A stretch of 24,782 nt of DNA. Origin: an uncultured Bacteroides sp. (GTDB taxonomy: Bacteria > Bacteroidota > Bacteroidia > Bacteroidales > Bacteroidaceae). Location: contig UQVZ01000046.1 in assembly GCA_900544675.1 (NCBI GenBank), positions 1 through 24,782 of the forward strand. Reading direction: 5' to 3'. The notes beneath the pieces were generated by a model. The model searched no databases. It saw nothing but the letters and a program-made list of their open reading frames with translations, and was not told the origin of the DNA. How positions within the stretch are numbered: the stretch's first letter is position 1; each line of letters opens with the position of its first letter. Positions 15,440 through 22,602 of the stretch are shown one piece after another. Both the position numbers and the translations under genes were made by a program.

Positions 15440-16501
15440 TCAAGCTTCTTTAATATAATTTACAATCCATGCACCGACTTCCTTGGTTCCGTACTTGGCA
15501 CCGCCTTCTGCCTGGATTTCGGGCGTGCGTACGCAAGCATCCAAGGAGGCATCTACGGCACGGCGAATCAAAGCGCCTTCTTCCTTGCAATTGAAATACT
15601 CGAACAACATGGCTACCGAAAGAATCTGAGCCAGCGGATTGGCGATGTTCAAACCTTTAGCCTGCGGCCATGAACCATGGATAGGCTCGAACACCGGTGT
15701 GCTCTCGCCGGTAGAAGCTGAAGGAAGCAAGCCCATTGAGCCGCTGATGCAAGAACCTTCGTCGGTCAGGATATCGCCGAATGTATTCTCGGTTACCATC
15801 ACATCGAAGAACTTCGGTTCCTGAATCATACGCATGGCGGCATTGTCGACATACATATAATCAGTCGTCACTTCGGGATATTGCGGAGCCATCTCCTGGG
15901 CTATCTGACGCCACAAGCGAGAGGAAGCCAAGACATTGGCTTTATCGACTACCGTGAGGTGCTTGCGACGCTTCATCGCATACTCGAAGCCGACTTTCAG
16001 AATACGCTCAATCTCGGGACGGGTATAATAATTGGTATCATACGCCTTGTCGTTGTCCTGGTATTTCTCGCCGAAATACATACCTCCTGTCAGTTCACGG
16101 ATGCAAAGGAAATCGGCACCGTCTACCACTTCGGCACGCAAAGGAGATTTGTGCAACAGACATTTGAAGGTCTGTACCGGACGGATATTGGCAAACAAGC
16201 CCAGCTTTTTACGCATAGCCAGCAGTCCTTGTTCGGGACGTACCTTCGCCGTAGGGTCGTTATCGAACTTGGGGTCGCCTACTGCCGAGAACAAGACTGC
16301 ATCGGCACGCTTGCATACCTGAAAGGTTTCTTCCGGGAACGGGTCGCCTACCTTATCAATCGCATCTGCCCCGCAGATAGCATATTCATAGCTTACTTTA
16401 TGTCCAAACTTCTCACAAACAGCCGTCATCACGTCTACTCCCTGCACTGATATCTCAGGACCAATGCCGTCGCCGGCTAATACTGCAATTTTAAAATCCA
16501 T
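15440..16501 (-). CDS. leuB: 3-isopropylmalate dehydrogenase
   Basis: The 353-residue protein oxidises and decarboxylates (2R,3S)-3-isopropylmalate to 2-oxoisocaproate with NAD+ in leucine synthesis. In the citramalate route it also converts 3-methylmalate to 2-oxobutyrate. Full length matches the family: AVLAGDGIGPEIS at the N-terminus, LFSAVGDPKFD around 70, FANIRPVQTF with the substrate-binding Arg, CIRELTGGMYFGE near 132, VDKANVLASSRLW with the catalytic Lys near 188, TENTFGDILTDEGSCISGSMGLLPSAS around 240 (catalytic and metal-binding Asp residues), and FEPIHGSWPQAKG for NAD binding. It is the last biosynthetic gene of the leu operon. The 289-nt leader between cimA and leuB consists almost wholly of repeats. 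Confidence 0.97.
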   Translation of the reverse strand: MDFKIAVLAGDGIGPEISVQGVDVMTAVCEKFGHKVSYEYAICGADAIDKVGDPFPEETFQVCKRADAVLFSAVGDPKFDNDPTAKVRPEQGLLAMRKKLGLFANIRPVQTFKCLLHKSPLRAEVVDGADFLCIRELTGGMYFGEKYQDNDKAYDTNYYTRPEIERILKVGFEYAMKRRKHLTVVDKANVLASSRLWRQIAQEMAPQYPEVTTDYMYVDNAAMRMIQEPKFFDVMVTENTFGDILTDEGSCISGSMGLLPSASTGESTPVFEPIHGSWPQAKGLNIANPLAQILSVAMLFEYFNCKEEGALIRRAVDASLDACVRTPEIQAEGGAKYGTKEVGAWIVNYIKEA

Positions 16502-16510
16502 AGGTATTTT

Positions 16511-16622
16511 TAGTTTTTAAGTTCTTGAGTTCTTGAGTTTGTTAGTTTTTGAGTTCTTGAGTTTTTAAGTTTTTGAGTTTTTAAGTTCTTGAGTTTTTGA
16601 GTTCTTAAGTTTTTGAGTCCTT
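16511..16622 (-). repeat. Octamer array NAGTTNTT x14 in the leuB leader
   Basis: Fourteen 8-nt units in strict register (TAGTTTTT, AAGTTCTT, GAGTTCTT, GAGTTTGT and so on) end 10 nt from the leuB start codon. In the mRNA the array reads A-rich (AAAAACTC/AAGAACTT). With the opposite-orientation array at 16723-16794 it makes the cimA-leuB gap one large inverted repeat. Confidence 0.9.
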
Positions 16623-16625
16623 GAA

Positions 16626-16719
16626 ACACGGATTAACACAGATTTCCGCAGATTATTTTTTCACCACAGATTACACAGATTAACTAATTTATTTCTCTGT
16701 GTCTTTGTGTCTCTGTGTT
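16626..16719. repeat. CACAGATT element cluster and TCTGTGTC octamers
   Basis: The stretch contains ACACGGATTAACACAGATTT, CCGCAGATTA and an exact 22-nt copy (16661-16682) of the TCACCACAGATTACACAGATTA element also found beside leuB. At 16696-16719 follow three 8-nt units, TCTGTGTC, TTTGTGTC and TCTGTGTT. It lies between the two octamer arrays of the cimA-leuB gap. Confidence 0.85.
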
Positions 16720-16722
16720 CAA

Positions 16723-16794
16723 AAACGAAAGAACTCACGAACTTAAAAACTAAAGAACTCACAAACTTAAAAACTAACAAACTAACAAATTCAC
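16723..16794. repeat. Octamer array (G/A)AACTNAN, nine units, overlapping the cimA stop
   Basis: Nine 8-nt units (AAACGAAA, GAACTCAC, GAACTTAA, AAACTAAA, ... AAATTCAC) run in strict register into the 3' end of cimA; the last unit contains the cimA stop codon (16791-16793). Orientation is opposite to the array at 16511-16622. Confidence 0.88.
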
Positions 16795-18317
16795 TCTTCT
16801 ATTATATTCAACATCTTGATAGTCGCTTTGATTGCCGCTTCCGTCTGGTCGGCATCGAGACCGCGGGTACGGAATTCCCGATTGTCGTAATTCCAGGTGA
16901 TGACGGTCTGCACGAAGGCATCGGTACGTCCGCCGGGAGGAATGGTTACGGCATAGTTGGTCAGCATCGGGAACTTGCGCTGCAACGTACCTTTGTATAT
17001 CTTGCGCAACGCACGTACAAAGGCATCATACTGGCCGTCGCCGGAAGAACTTTCCTGATAAACCTGACCGTTTATCTCAATGCTCAGCGTAGCCATCGGC
17101 TTCAAGCCTTGTGCCAGGGTGACAAAATAGCTCAGCAGCTTCACCTTGTTCTGTGCTCCGTCGTGCTTCAGCACATCGCTGATGATATACGGCAAGTCTT
17201 CCTGCGTCACCAACTCTTTCCGGTCGCCCAACTCGATGATGCGTTCGGTCACCTTCCGCATCGAATCCTCATCGAGTTCCAAACCTAAGCTTTCCAGGTT
17301 CTTGCGGATATTCGCCTTGCCCGAAGTCTTTCCCAAAGCATATTCGCGCACCCTGCCGAAACGTTCGGGAAGCAAATCATTGCAATACAGGTTGTTCTTG
17401 TTATCACCATCGGCATGTACTCCTGCCACTTGCGTAAAGACACTTTCTCCCACAATCGGCTTGTTGGCTGGAATAGTCATGCCCGAATAAGATTCAACCA
17501 CCCGGCTTACATCGTTCAGCCGGCTCTCATCAATATTGGTCACAGCATGGAAATGGTCTTTCAAGATGGCTTGCACACTGGCAAGCGGTGCATTTCCTGC
17601 CCGTTCGCCCAACCCGTTAATCGTGGTATGAAGCCCTTTCACCCCACTCAATACGGCAGCCAGCACGTTGCTCACAGCCAAGTCATAATCGTTGTGCGCA
17701 TGGAAATCGAAATGCAGGTCGGGATAGCGTTTCTTCATCTTCCGCATATACTCTATCACCTGCAAGGGATTAAGAATGCCCAACGTATCGGGCAACATAA
17801 ACCGCTTGATGCCTGCATCTTTCAGCCCGTCGACCAATCCGAAGACATAAGCGGGCGAATCTTTCATGCCGCTGCTCCAATCCTCCAGGTAGAGATTGAC
17901 ATCCATATCCCGCTCGTGGGCATAGCTGACTACCGCACGTATATCCTCCAAATGTTCATCGAGCGTCTTTTTCAGCTGGAAGGTGCAATGCCTTTCCGAA
18001 CCTTTTGCCAGCAAGTTGATGACCCGGCATCCGGCATTGTGTATCCAGTCGACCGACACATGCCCATCGACAAAACCCAGCACCTCTACCCTTGGAAGCA
18101 GATTCCGTCGTGCTGCCCAGTCGCATATCATCTTCACGGCATTAAACTCCCCTTCGGATACTCGCGCCGAGGCTACTTCCACACGGTCTACTTTCAGGTC
18201 TTCCAGCAACAAACGGGCAATCATTAATTTCTCATGGGGAACGAACGATACGCCACTGGTCTGCTCACCGTCGCGCAACGTCGTATCCATGATTTCTATT
18301 CTCGGATGATTTTCCAT
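16791..18317 (-). CDS. cimA: (R)-citramalate synthase
   Basis: The 508-residue protein condenses pyruvate and acetyl-CoA to (R)-citramalate, the first step of the threonine-independent route to 2-oxobutyrate and isoleucine; LeuCD and LeuB do the next steps. It is much closer to the characterised Leptospira CimA than to LeuA: IEIMDTTLRDGEQTSGVSF, VDRVEVASARVSEGE, VLGFVDGHVSVDWI, INLLAKGSE, VNLYLEDWS, HAHNDYDLA, GLHTTINGLGERAGNAPL and LLPERFGRVREYALGKTSGKA all follow that pattern. The residues that shape the pyruvate pocket in Leptospira CimA (Arg16, Asp17, Leu81, Leu104, Tyr144 there) appear conserved, offset by about one. A C-terminal regulatory domain (about 390-508; SIEINGQVYQESSSGDGQYDA and IPPGGRTDA) suggests feedback control by isoleucine. 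The frame stays open upstream to 18353, but those codons read through a CACCACAGATT repeat, so ATG 18317 is the start. Databases often call this gene a 2-isopropylmalate synthase. Confidence 0.88.
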   Translation of the reverse strand: MENHPRIEIMDTTLRDGEQTSGVSFVPHEKLMIARLLLEDLKVDRVEVASARVSEGEFNAVKMICDWAARRNLLPRVEVLGFVDGHVSVDWIHNAGCRVINLLAKGSERHCTFQLKKTLDEHLEDIRAVVSYAHERDMDVNLYLEDWSSGMKDSPAYVFGLVDGLKDAGIKRFMLPDTLGILNPLQVIEYMRKMKKRYPDLHFDFHAHNDYDLAVSNVLAAVLSGVKGLHTTINGLGERAGNAPLASVQAILKDHFHAVTNIDESRLNDVSRVVESYSGMTIPANKPIVGESVFTQVAGVHADGDNKNNLYCNDLLPERFGRVREYALGKTSGKANIRKNLESLGLELDEDSMRKVTERIIELGDRKELVTQEDLPYIISDVLKHDGAQNKVKLLSYFVTLAQGLKPMATLSIEINGQVYQESSSGDGQYDAFVRALRKIYKGTLQRKFPMLTNYAVTIPPGGRTDAFVQTVITWNYDNREFRTRGLDADQTEAAIKATIKMLNIIEE

Positions 18318-18340
18318 AATGTTTCTTTTTATCAAATTCA

Positions 18341-18385
18341 CCACAGATTCCACCGATTCTTCTCAGAACGCCGTGCAATCTGTGG
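18341..18385. repeat. Inverted CCACAGATT pair in the leuD-cimA gap
   Basis: CCACAGATT at 18341-18349 is inverted as AATCTGTGG at 18377-18385; after one mismatch, three further bases pair. It gives a small stem-loop in the 80-nt gap between leuD and cimA and is a diverged relative of the element beside leuB. Confidence 0.75.
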
Positions 18386-18397
18386 CAAAAAAAACAA

Positions 18398-18997
18398 TCA
18401 ATGTTGTCTGTGTGCCTCGTAGGCTTCGATTTTATCCTTGTTCTCTACAAGGAAATCGATGTCATCGAGACCGTTCATCAGACAATGCTTCTTATAAGCG
18501 TTGATTTCGAAAGTTTCTGATTTTCCCGTTGCCTTGTTGGTAATAGTCTGGGCAGGGAGATTGACTTCCACTTCCGTCTTCGGGTCGGCAAAGATGGAAT
18601 CGAACAGTTCTTTCAGGAAACCTTCGCTTACCACTACCGGAAGCACGAAATTGTTCAGCTCATTGTTCTTATGAATATCGGCAAAGAAGCTGGAAACAAC
18701 GACACGGAATCCGTAGCCGGCAATAGCCCAAGCGGCATGCTCACGGCTGGAACCGCTACCGAAGTTCTTGCCTGCTACCAGAATCTGTCCGCTATACGTC
18801 GGATTATTCAATACAAAGTCTTTGTTCAGCGAGCCGTCCGGATTATATCTCCAGTCGCGGAACAGGTTATCACCAAAGAATTTCTCATCACGTGTCGTCG
18901 CCTTCAGAAAGCGTGCCGGTATAATCTGGTCGGTATCTACGTTCTCTAATGGCAATGGAACGCAAGTACTGGTTATAATATTGAATTTCTGTTTCAT
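18398..18997 (-). CDS. leuD: 3-isopropylmalate dehydratase small subunit
   Basis: The 199-residue LeuD pairs with LeuC to isomerise 2-isopropylmalate to 3-isopropylmalate (and citramalate to 3-methylmalate). Landmarks are PLPLENVDTDQIIPARFLK near the N-terminus, the swivel-domain motif KNFGSGSSREHAAWAIAGYGFRVVVSSFFADIHKNN around 95-130, and LPVVVS. Length is normal. ATG 18997 is chosen because residues before MKQKFNIITS in the longer frame (to 19042) are translations of AATGTGAC-type repeat sequence. The gene lies after the four-helix-bundle ORF in the operon; that insertion separates it from leuC. Confidence 0.95.
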   Translation of the reverse strand: MKQKFNIITSTCVPLPLENVDTDQIIPARFLKATTRDEKFFGDNLFRDWRYNPDGSLNKDFVLNNPTYSGQILVAGKNFGSGSSREHAAWAIAGYGFRVVVSSFFADIHKNNELNNFVLPVVVSEGFLKELFDSIFADPKTEVEVNLPAQTITNKATGKSETFEINAYKKHCLMNGLDDIDFLVENKDKIEAYEAHRQH

Positions 18998-19009
18998 AGT
19001 CGGTGTCAT

Positions 19010-19044
19010 AATGTGACAATATGAAAATAAACAATGTGCCAATT
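19010..19044. repeat. AATGTG-type repeat, left flank of the four-helix-bundle ORF
   Basis: AATGTGAC at 19010-19017 and AATAAACAATGTGCCAATT at 19026-19044. The latter 19 nt is the exact reverse complement of 14441-14459. It is inverted relative to the 16-unit array on the other side of the ORF (19436-19563). Confidence 0.85.
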
Positions 19045-19054
19045 ATATACTAGT

Positions 19055-19420
19055 TCACTTGTTTATCTCCATTGTCTTTTTACTTGATATTATTATACTT
19101 GTCAGTAACTTCTGAATTTCCTTAATCTGTGCTAATAACTTATCGTCAAAAGAATAACTTTCAGCATATTTACAAAGCAACAACCAATATTCTGTTTCTT
19201 CTGCTTCTTTAGCTGCTATCTTTAACTTATGAATAAAATCCATTTTACTTTCACTATTTTGTGCTTCAGAAACATTTGCTCCTATCGAAGTACCACAACG
19301 CAATAACTGATTCGCTACTGCATATTTCCGCTCCGATTCCAATTGCTCTGAAAACTCAATAATCTGCAAAGCAAAATCAAAACTCAAATCTACGATTCTA
19401 TTTCCCGTTATTCTTTTCAC
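19055..19420 (-). CDS. Four-helix-bundle protein (S23/IVS family) inserted between leuC and leuD
   Basis: The 121-residue product has the hallmark GTSIGANVSEAQNSESKMDFIHKLKIAAKEAEETEYWL of the S23 four-helix-bundle family, whose members are encoded in 23S rRNA intervening sequences or stand alone; the Avd protein of diversity-generating retroelements has the same fold. All four helices are present and the length is usual, so the gene looks intact. It has no known place in leucine synthesis. It is flanked by inverted AATGTGNN-type repeats (19010-19044 and 19436-19563), as if gene and repeats came as a unit into the leuC-leuD junction. Its own promoter is not evident, so it is probably read from the leu promoter. 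Biochemical function is unknown; nucleic-acid binding is suggested for relatives. Confidence 0.93.
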   Translation of the reverse strand: MKRITGNRIVDLSFDFALQIIEFSEQLESERKYAVANQLLRCGTSIGANVSEAQNSESKMDFIHKLKIAAKEAEETEYWLLLCKYAESYSFDDKLLAQIKEIQKLLTSIIISSKKTMEINK

Positions 19421-19435
19421 GTATCAAAATCATTA

Positions 19436-19563
19436 AGCACATTTGCATATTTGCACATTAGCACATTAGCACATTAGCACATTAGCACATTAGCACATTA
19501 GCACATTTGCACATTAGCACATTTGCACATTTGCACATTTGCACATTTGCACATTTGCACATT
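19436..19563. repeat. Octamer array (A/T)GCACATT x16
   Basis: Sixteen 8-nt units in strict register, alternating AGCACATT and TGCACATT with one TGCATATT, fill the gap between leuC and the four-helix-bundle ORF and stop 4 nt before the leuC stop codon. In the mRNA the units read AATGTGCA/AATGTGCT, the same core as the array at 14209-14440. Confidence 0.92.
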
Positions 19564-19567
19564 AAAT

Positions 19568-20965
19568 TTAAAGCATTGTTCTCGGATCTGTTATTTCTCC
19601 CGTTACTGCGGCGGCAGCTGCTGTAAGCGGACTTGCCAATAAGGTACGTGAACCGGGACCTTGACGGCCTTCGAAGTTACGGTTACTGGTAGAAACGGCG
19701 TATTTCCCTGCCGGAATCTTGTCGTCGTTCATAGCCAGACAAGCCGAACAACCCGGCTGACGGATAGCAAACCCTGCCTCTTCGAGGATTTTGTCCAAAC
19801 CTTCTTCACGAATCTGCGCACCTACCATCCATGAACCGGGCACCAGCCAAGCCGTGATGTTTTCGGCTTTCTTGCGTCCCTTTACGATGGAAGCAAAAGC
19901 ACGGAAATCTTCGATACGCCCGTTGGTGCAGGCTCCGAGGAATACATAATCGACTTTCTTACCCAACAAAGACTCGCCCGGCTGGAAGCCCATGTAATGC
20001 ATCGATTTTTCGAAAGAAGTCTTTTCCACTTCATCCATACCTTCGGTAGTCGGGATGGAATCGGTTATCGCCATGCCCATACCCGGATTGGTTCCGTAAG
20101 TAATCATCGGCTGGATATCGGCTGCATCGTAACGCACTTCCTTATCGAATACGGCATCCTCGTCACTCTTCAACGTCTTCCAGTAGGCTACCGCCTTGTC
20201 CCACTCTTCTCCCTTCGGAGCATATTCACGCCCCTTGATATAGGCGAAGGTCACTTCATCGGGAGCAATCATGCCGCCACGTGCGCCCATCTCGATAGAC
20301 AGGTTGCACAAGGTGAGCCGTCCTTCCATCGTCAGGCTGCGGATAGCCTCACCGGCATACTCTACAAAATAGCCTGTCGCACCGCTGGTAGTCATTTTCG
20401 ACATCATGTAAAGAGCCACATCCTTGGCTGTTACGCCTTTGCCCAATTGACCGTCAATCGTGATACGCATGGTCTTAGGACGTGCCTGCAAAATGCACTG
20501 CGAAGCCATCACCATCTCCACCTCGCTGGTACCGATACCGAAAGCTACCGCTCCCAACGCACCGTGTGTAGAGGTATGCGAGTCGCCGCAAACAATGGTC
20601 ATGCCCGGCAAAGTCAATCCCCGTTCGGGACCTACCACGTGGATAATGCCGTTCCGCTTGTCCATCATACCGAAGTGAGTCAATCCGAAATCGGCAGCAT
20701 TTTTTGCCAACGCATCTACCTGCGCTTTTGACACCGGGTCTTCAATAGGCTTGTCCTGGTCGTGTGTCGGCGTATTATGGTCGGGCATACAATAAATCCG
20801 TTCCGGACGGAAACATTTCAACCCACGTGCCCGCATACCGGCAAAAGCCTGCGGACTGGTTACTTCGTGACAATAAAGACGGTCGATATACAACTGTGTA
20901 GGACCATCCTCTACTTTCTGCACTACGTGTGCATCCCAAATCTTATCGAATAATGTATTAGCCAT
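19568..20965 (-). CDS. leuC: 3-isopropylmalate dehydratase large subunit
   Basis: The 465-residue LeuC is the aconitase-family large subunit carrying the [4Fe-4S] cluster that isomerises 2- to 3-isopropylmalate. The three cluster Cys residues are seen in GACTNGR (about 345) and PGCSACLAMN (about 405-410). Other landmarks are MPDHNTPT near 60, VCGDSHTSTHGALGAVAFGIGTSEVEMVMA around 125-155, GARGGMIAPDEVTF near 230 and SNRNFEGRQGPGSRTLLASPLTAAAAAVTG near the C-terminus. Length is normal. It starts 24 nt after leuA, without any repeat in that gap, so leuA-leuC is the tightest pair of the operon. Confidence 0.97.
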   Translation of the reverse strand: MANTLFDKIWDAHVVQKVEDGPTQLYIDRLYCHEVTSPQAFAGMRARGLKCFRPERIYCMPDHNTPTHDQDKPIEDPVSKAQVDALAKNAADFGLTHFGMMDKRNGIIHVVGPERGLTLPGMTIVCGDSHTSTHGALGAVAFGIGTSEVEMVMASQCILQARPKTMRITIDGQLGKGVTAKDVALYMMSKMTTSGATGYFVEYAGEAIRSLTMEGRLTLCNLSIEMGARGGMIAPDEVTFAYIKGREYAPKGEEWDKAVAYWKTLKSDEDAVFDKEVRYDAADIQPMITYGTNPGMGMAITDSIPTTEGMDEVEKTSFEKSMHYMGFQPGESLLGKKVDYVFLGACTNGRIEDFRAFASIVKGRKKAENITAWLVPGSWMVGAQIREEGLDKILEEAGFAIRQPGCSACLAMNDDKIPAGKYAVSTSNRNFEGRQGPGSRTLLASPLTAAAAAVTGEITDPRTML

Positions 20966-20989
20966 ATTAATATAATGTATCTCGTTTCG

Positions 20990-22486
20990 TTATTTTCTGA
21001 ATTTATTGATACAGTCGATGTAAGCTTCTACCGAAGCTGCGATGATATCGGTATTGGCACCAAATCCGTAATACATCTGACCGTCGTATTCTACCTGCAT
21101 GTGTACCTTACCTACATCGTCGCTTCCTTTACTGATGGCTTGGATGGTGAACTCTTTCAACGTCATCTGGCGCTTGATGATTTGTTTCACGGCTTTGATG
21201 GCAGCATCTACCGGTCCATTGCCTGTAGCGGCAGCTTCGAAATGTTCGCCCGAGATGTTCAAGCCCAGACTGGCAACCGAGCGTACGCCGACACCACTGG
21301 TCACTTGCAGATACTCCAGCTTGATGTGGTGGTTCACATTGCGGTCGGCTCCGGCAATGACCAGGATATCATCATCGGTTATGTCTTTCTTCTTGTCGGC
21401 AAGCTTCAGGAAATCTTCGTACACCTTATCCAGTTTTTCCTGGCTCATCTCGACGCCCAACACATGCAGGCGGTGCTTCAATGCCGCACGTCCGCTACGG
21501 GCTGTCAGTACGATGGCATTATCGTCAATGCCCACATCTTTCGGATTGATGATTTCGTAAGTCTGCACGTTCTTCAGCACGCCATCCTGATGAATGCCCG
21601 ACGAATGGGCAAAAGCATTCCGACCGACAATCGCCTTATTGGGCTGTACCGGCATGTTCATCAGGCTGGACACCATGCGGCTGGTAGGATAAATCTTCTG
21701 GGTATTGATGTTGGTATCAATGTTCAAATGCTTGTGACAACGCAGAATCATAGCCACCTCTTCAAGTGAAGTGTTTCCGGCACGCTCACCAATGCCATTG
21801 ACGGTCACTTCCACCTGACGCGCACCGTTCAGCACACCACTGATGGTATTGGCAGTAGCCATGCCCAAATCGTTGTGGCAATGGGTAGAGATAATCGCCT
21901 TGTCTATACCGTCCACATGCTCCATCAAATACTTGATTTTCGCTCCATATTCTTCCGGAAGGCAATATCCTGTAGTATCCGGAATATTGACGACAGTTGC
22001 TCCCGCCTTGATAACCGCTTCAATCACCCGTGCCAGGTATTCGTTTTCGGTACGGCCGGCATCTTCGGCATAGAATTCCACATCGTCTACATAACGGCGG
22101 GCATACTTCACGGCAGCTACAGCCCGTTCGATGATTTCCTCGCGGGTAGAATTGAACTTATATTTGATATGCGGGTCGGAAGTACCGATACCGGTATGGA
22201 TACGTTTGTGCTTGGCATATTTCAAAGCCTCGGCAGCTACGTCGATATCTTTCTGCACGGCACGGGTCAACGCACAAATGGTAGGCCATGTAACGGCTTT
22301 GGATATTTCTATTACTGAATTGAAATCACCCGGACTGGACACAGGGAAACCTGCCTCAATCACATCTACACCCAACGCTTCCAACTGCTTGGCTACCTGA
22401 ATCTTCTCTACGGTATTCAACTGGCAGCCGGGGACTTGCTCCCCATCGCGTAAGGTGGTGTCAAAAATAAACAATCTTTCACTCAT
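20990..22486 (-). CDS. leuA: 2-isopropylmalate synthase
   Basis: The 498-residue protein condenses 2-oxoisovalerate and acetyl-CoA, the committed step of leucine synthesis. The TIM-barrel domain shows IFDTTLRDGEQVPGCQLN, VIEAGFPVSSPGDF, RIHTGIGTSDPHIKYKF, INIPDTTGYCLPEEY-like residues and HCHNDLGMATAN with metal-binding His residues, then GIGERAGNTSLEEVAM and HSSGIHQDGVLKN. A C-terminal allosteric domain (about 385-498; GVRSVASLGLNISGEHFEAAATGNGPVDAAIKAV) implies leucine feedback. The frame stays open to 22570, but those codons cross the attenuator hairpin; conserved sequence begins at MSERLFIFDTTLRDG, so ATG 22486 is used. It is the first gene after the attenuator. Confidence 0.96.
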   Translation of the reverse strand: MSERLFIFDTTLRDGEQVPGCQLNTVEKIQVAKQLEALGVDVIEAGFPVSSPGDFNSVIEISKAVTWPTICALTRAVQKDIDVAAEALKYAKHKRIHTGIGTSDPHIKYKFNSTREEIIERAVAAVKYARRYVDDVEFYAEDAGRTENEYLARVIEAVIKAGATVVNIPDTTGYCLPEEYGAKIKYLMEHVDGIDKAIISTHCHNDLGMATANTISGVLNGARQVEVTVNGIGERAGNTSLEEVAMILRCHKHLNIDTNINTQKIYPTSRMVSSLMNMPVQPNKAIVGRNAFAHSSGIHQDGVLKNVQTYEIINPKDVGIDDNAIVLTARSGRAALKHRLHVLGVEMSQEKLDKVYEDFLKLADKKKDITDDDILVIAGADRNVNHHIKLEYLQVTSGVGVRSVASLGLNISGEHFEAAATGNGPVDAAIKAVKQIIKRQMTLKEFTIQAISKGSDDVGKVHMQVEYDGQMYYGFGANTDIIAASVEAYIDCINKFRK

Positions 22487-22515
22487 AGGTATATTATCTT
22501 TAGTCATTATCCAAA

Positions 22516-22552
22516 CAAAAAGCCTTTCACACAACAAAGTGGGAAAGGCTTT
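22516..22552 (-). terminator. Intrinsic terminator (attenuator) upstream of leuA
   Basis: On the minus strand AAAGCCTTTC (22552-22543) pairs perfectly with GAAAGGCTTT (22528-22519). A CAC/GTG extension past one mismatch closes a six-base loop, and the stem is followed by a U-rich tail (TTTTTGTTT over its last bases). It lies 30 nt before the leuA start and 26 nt after the leader-peptide stop, the right place for attenuation. Confidence 0.9.
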
Positions 22553-22602
22553 CATATCTTCTTGTATCATTCATACATTCACGCACGCGCCTTGCTTCCC
22601 AC
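22539..22602 (-). promoter_or_regulatory. Antiterminator pairing region
   Basis: The leader segment GTGGGAAGCAAGGC (22602-22589), inside codons 21-25 of the leader peptide, can pair with GCCTTTCCCAC (22549-22539) in the 5' arm of the terminator: GTGGGAA with TTCCCAC (7 bp), then AGGC with GCCT across a 3-nt bulge. The two pairings are mutually exclusive. A ribosome stalled at the Ile/Leu run leaves this segment free, while a ribosome reaching the stop codon covers it. Confidence 0.75.

Noticed and set aside
19436..19563. Possible CRISPR array
   Set aside because: The repeat unit is 8 nt with no spacers of constant length and no cas genes nearby; it is a simple tandem array.
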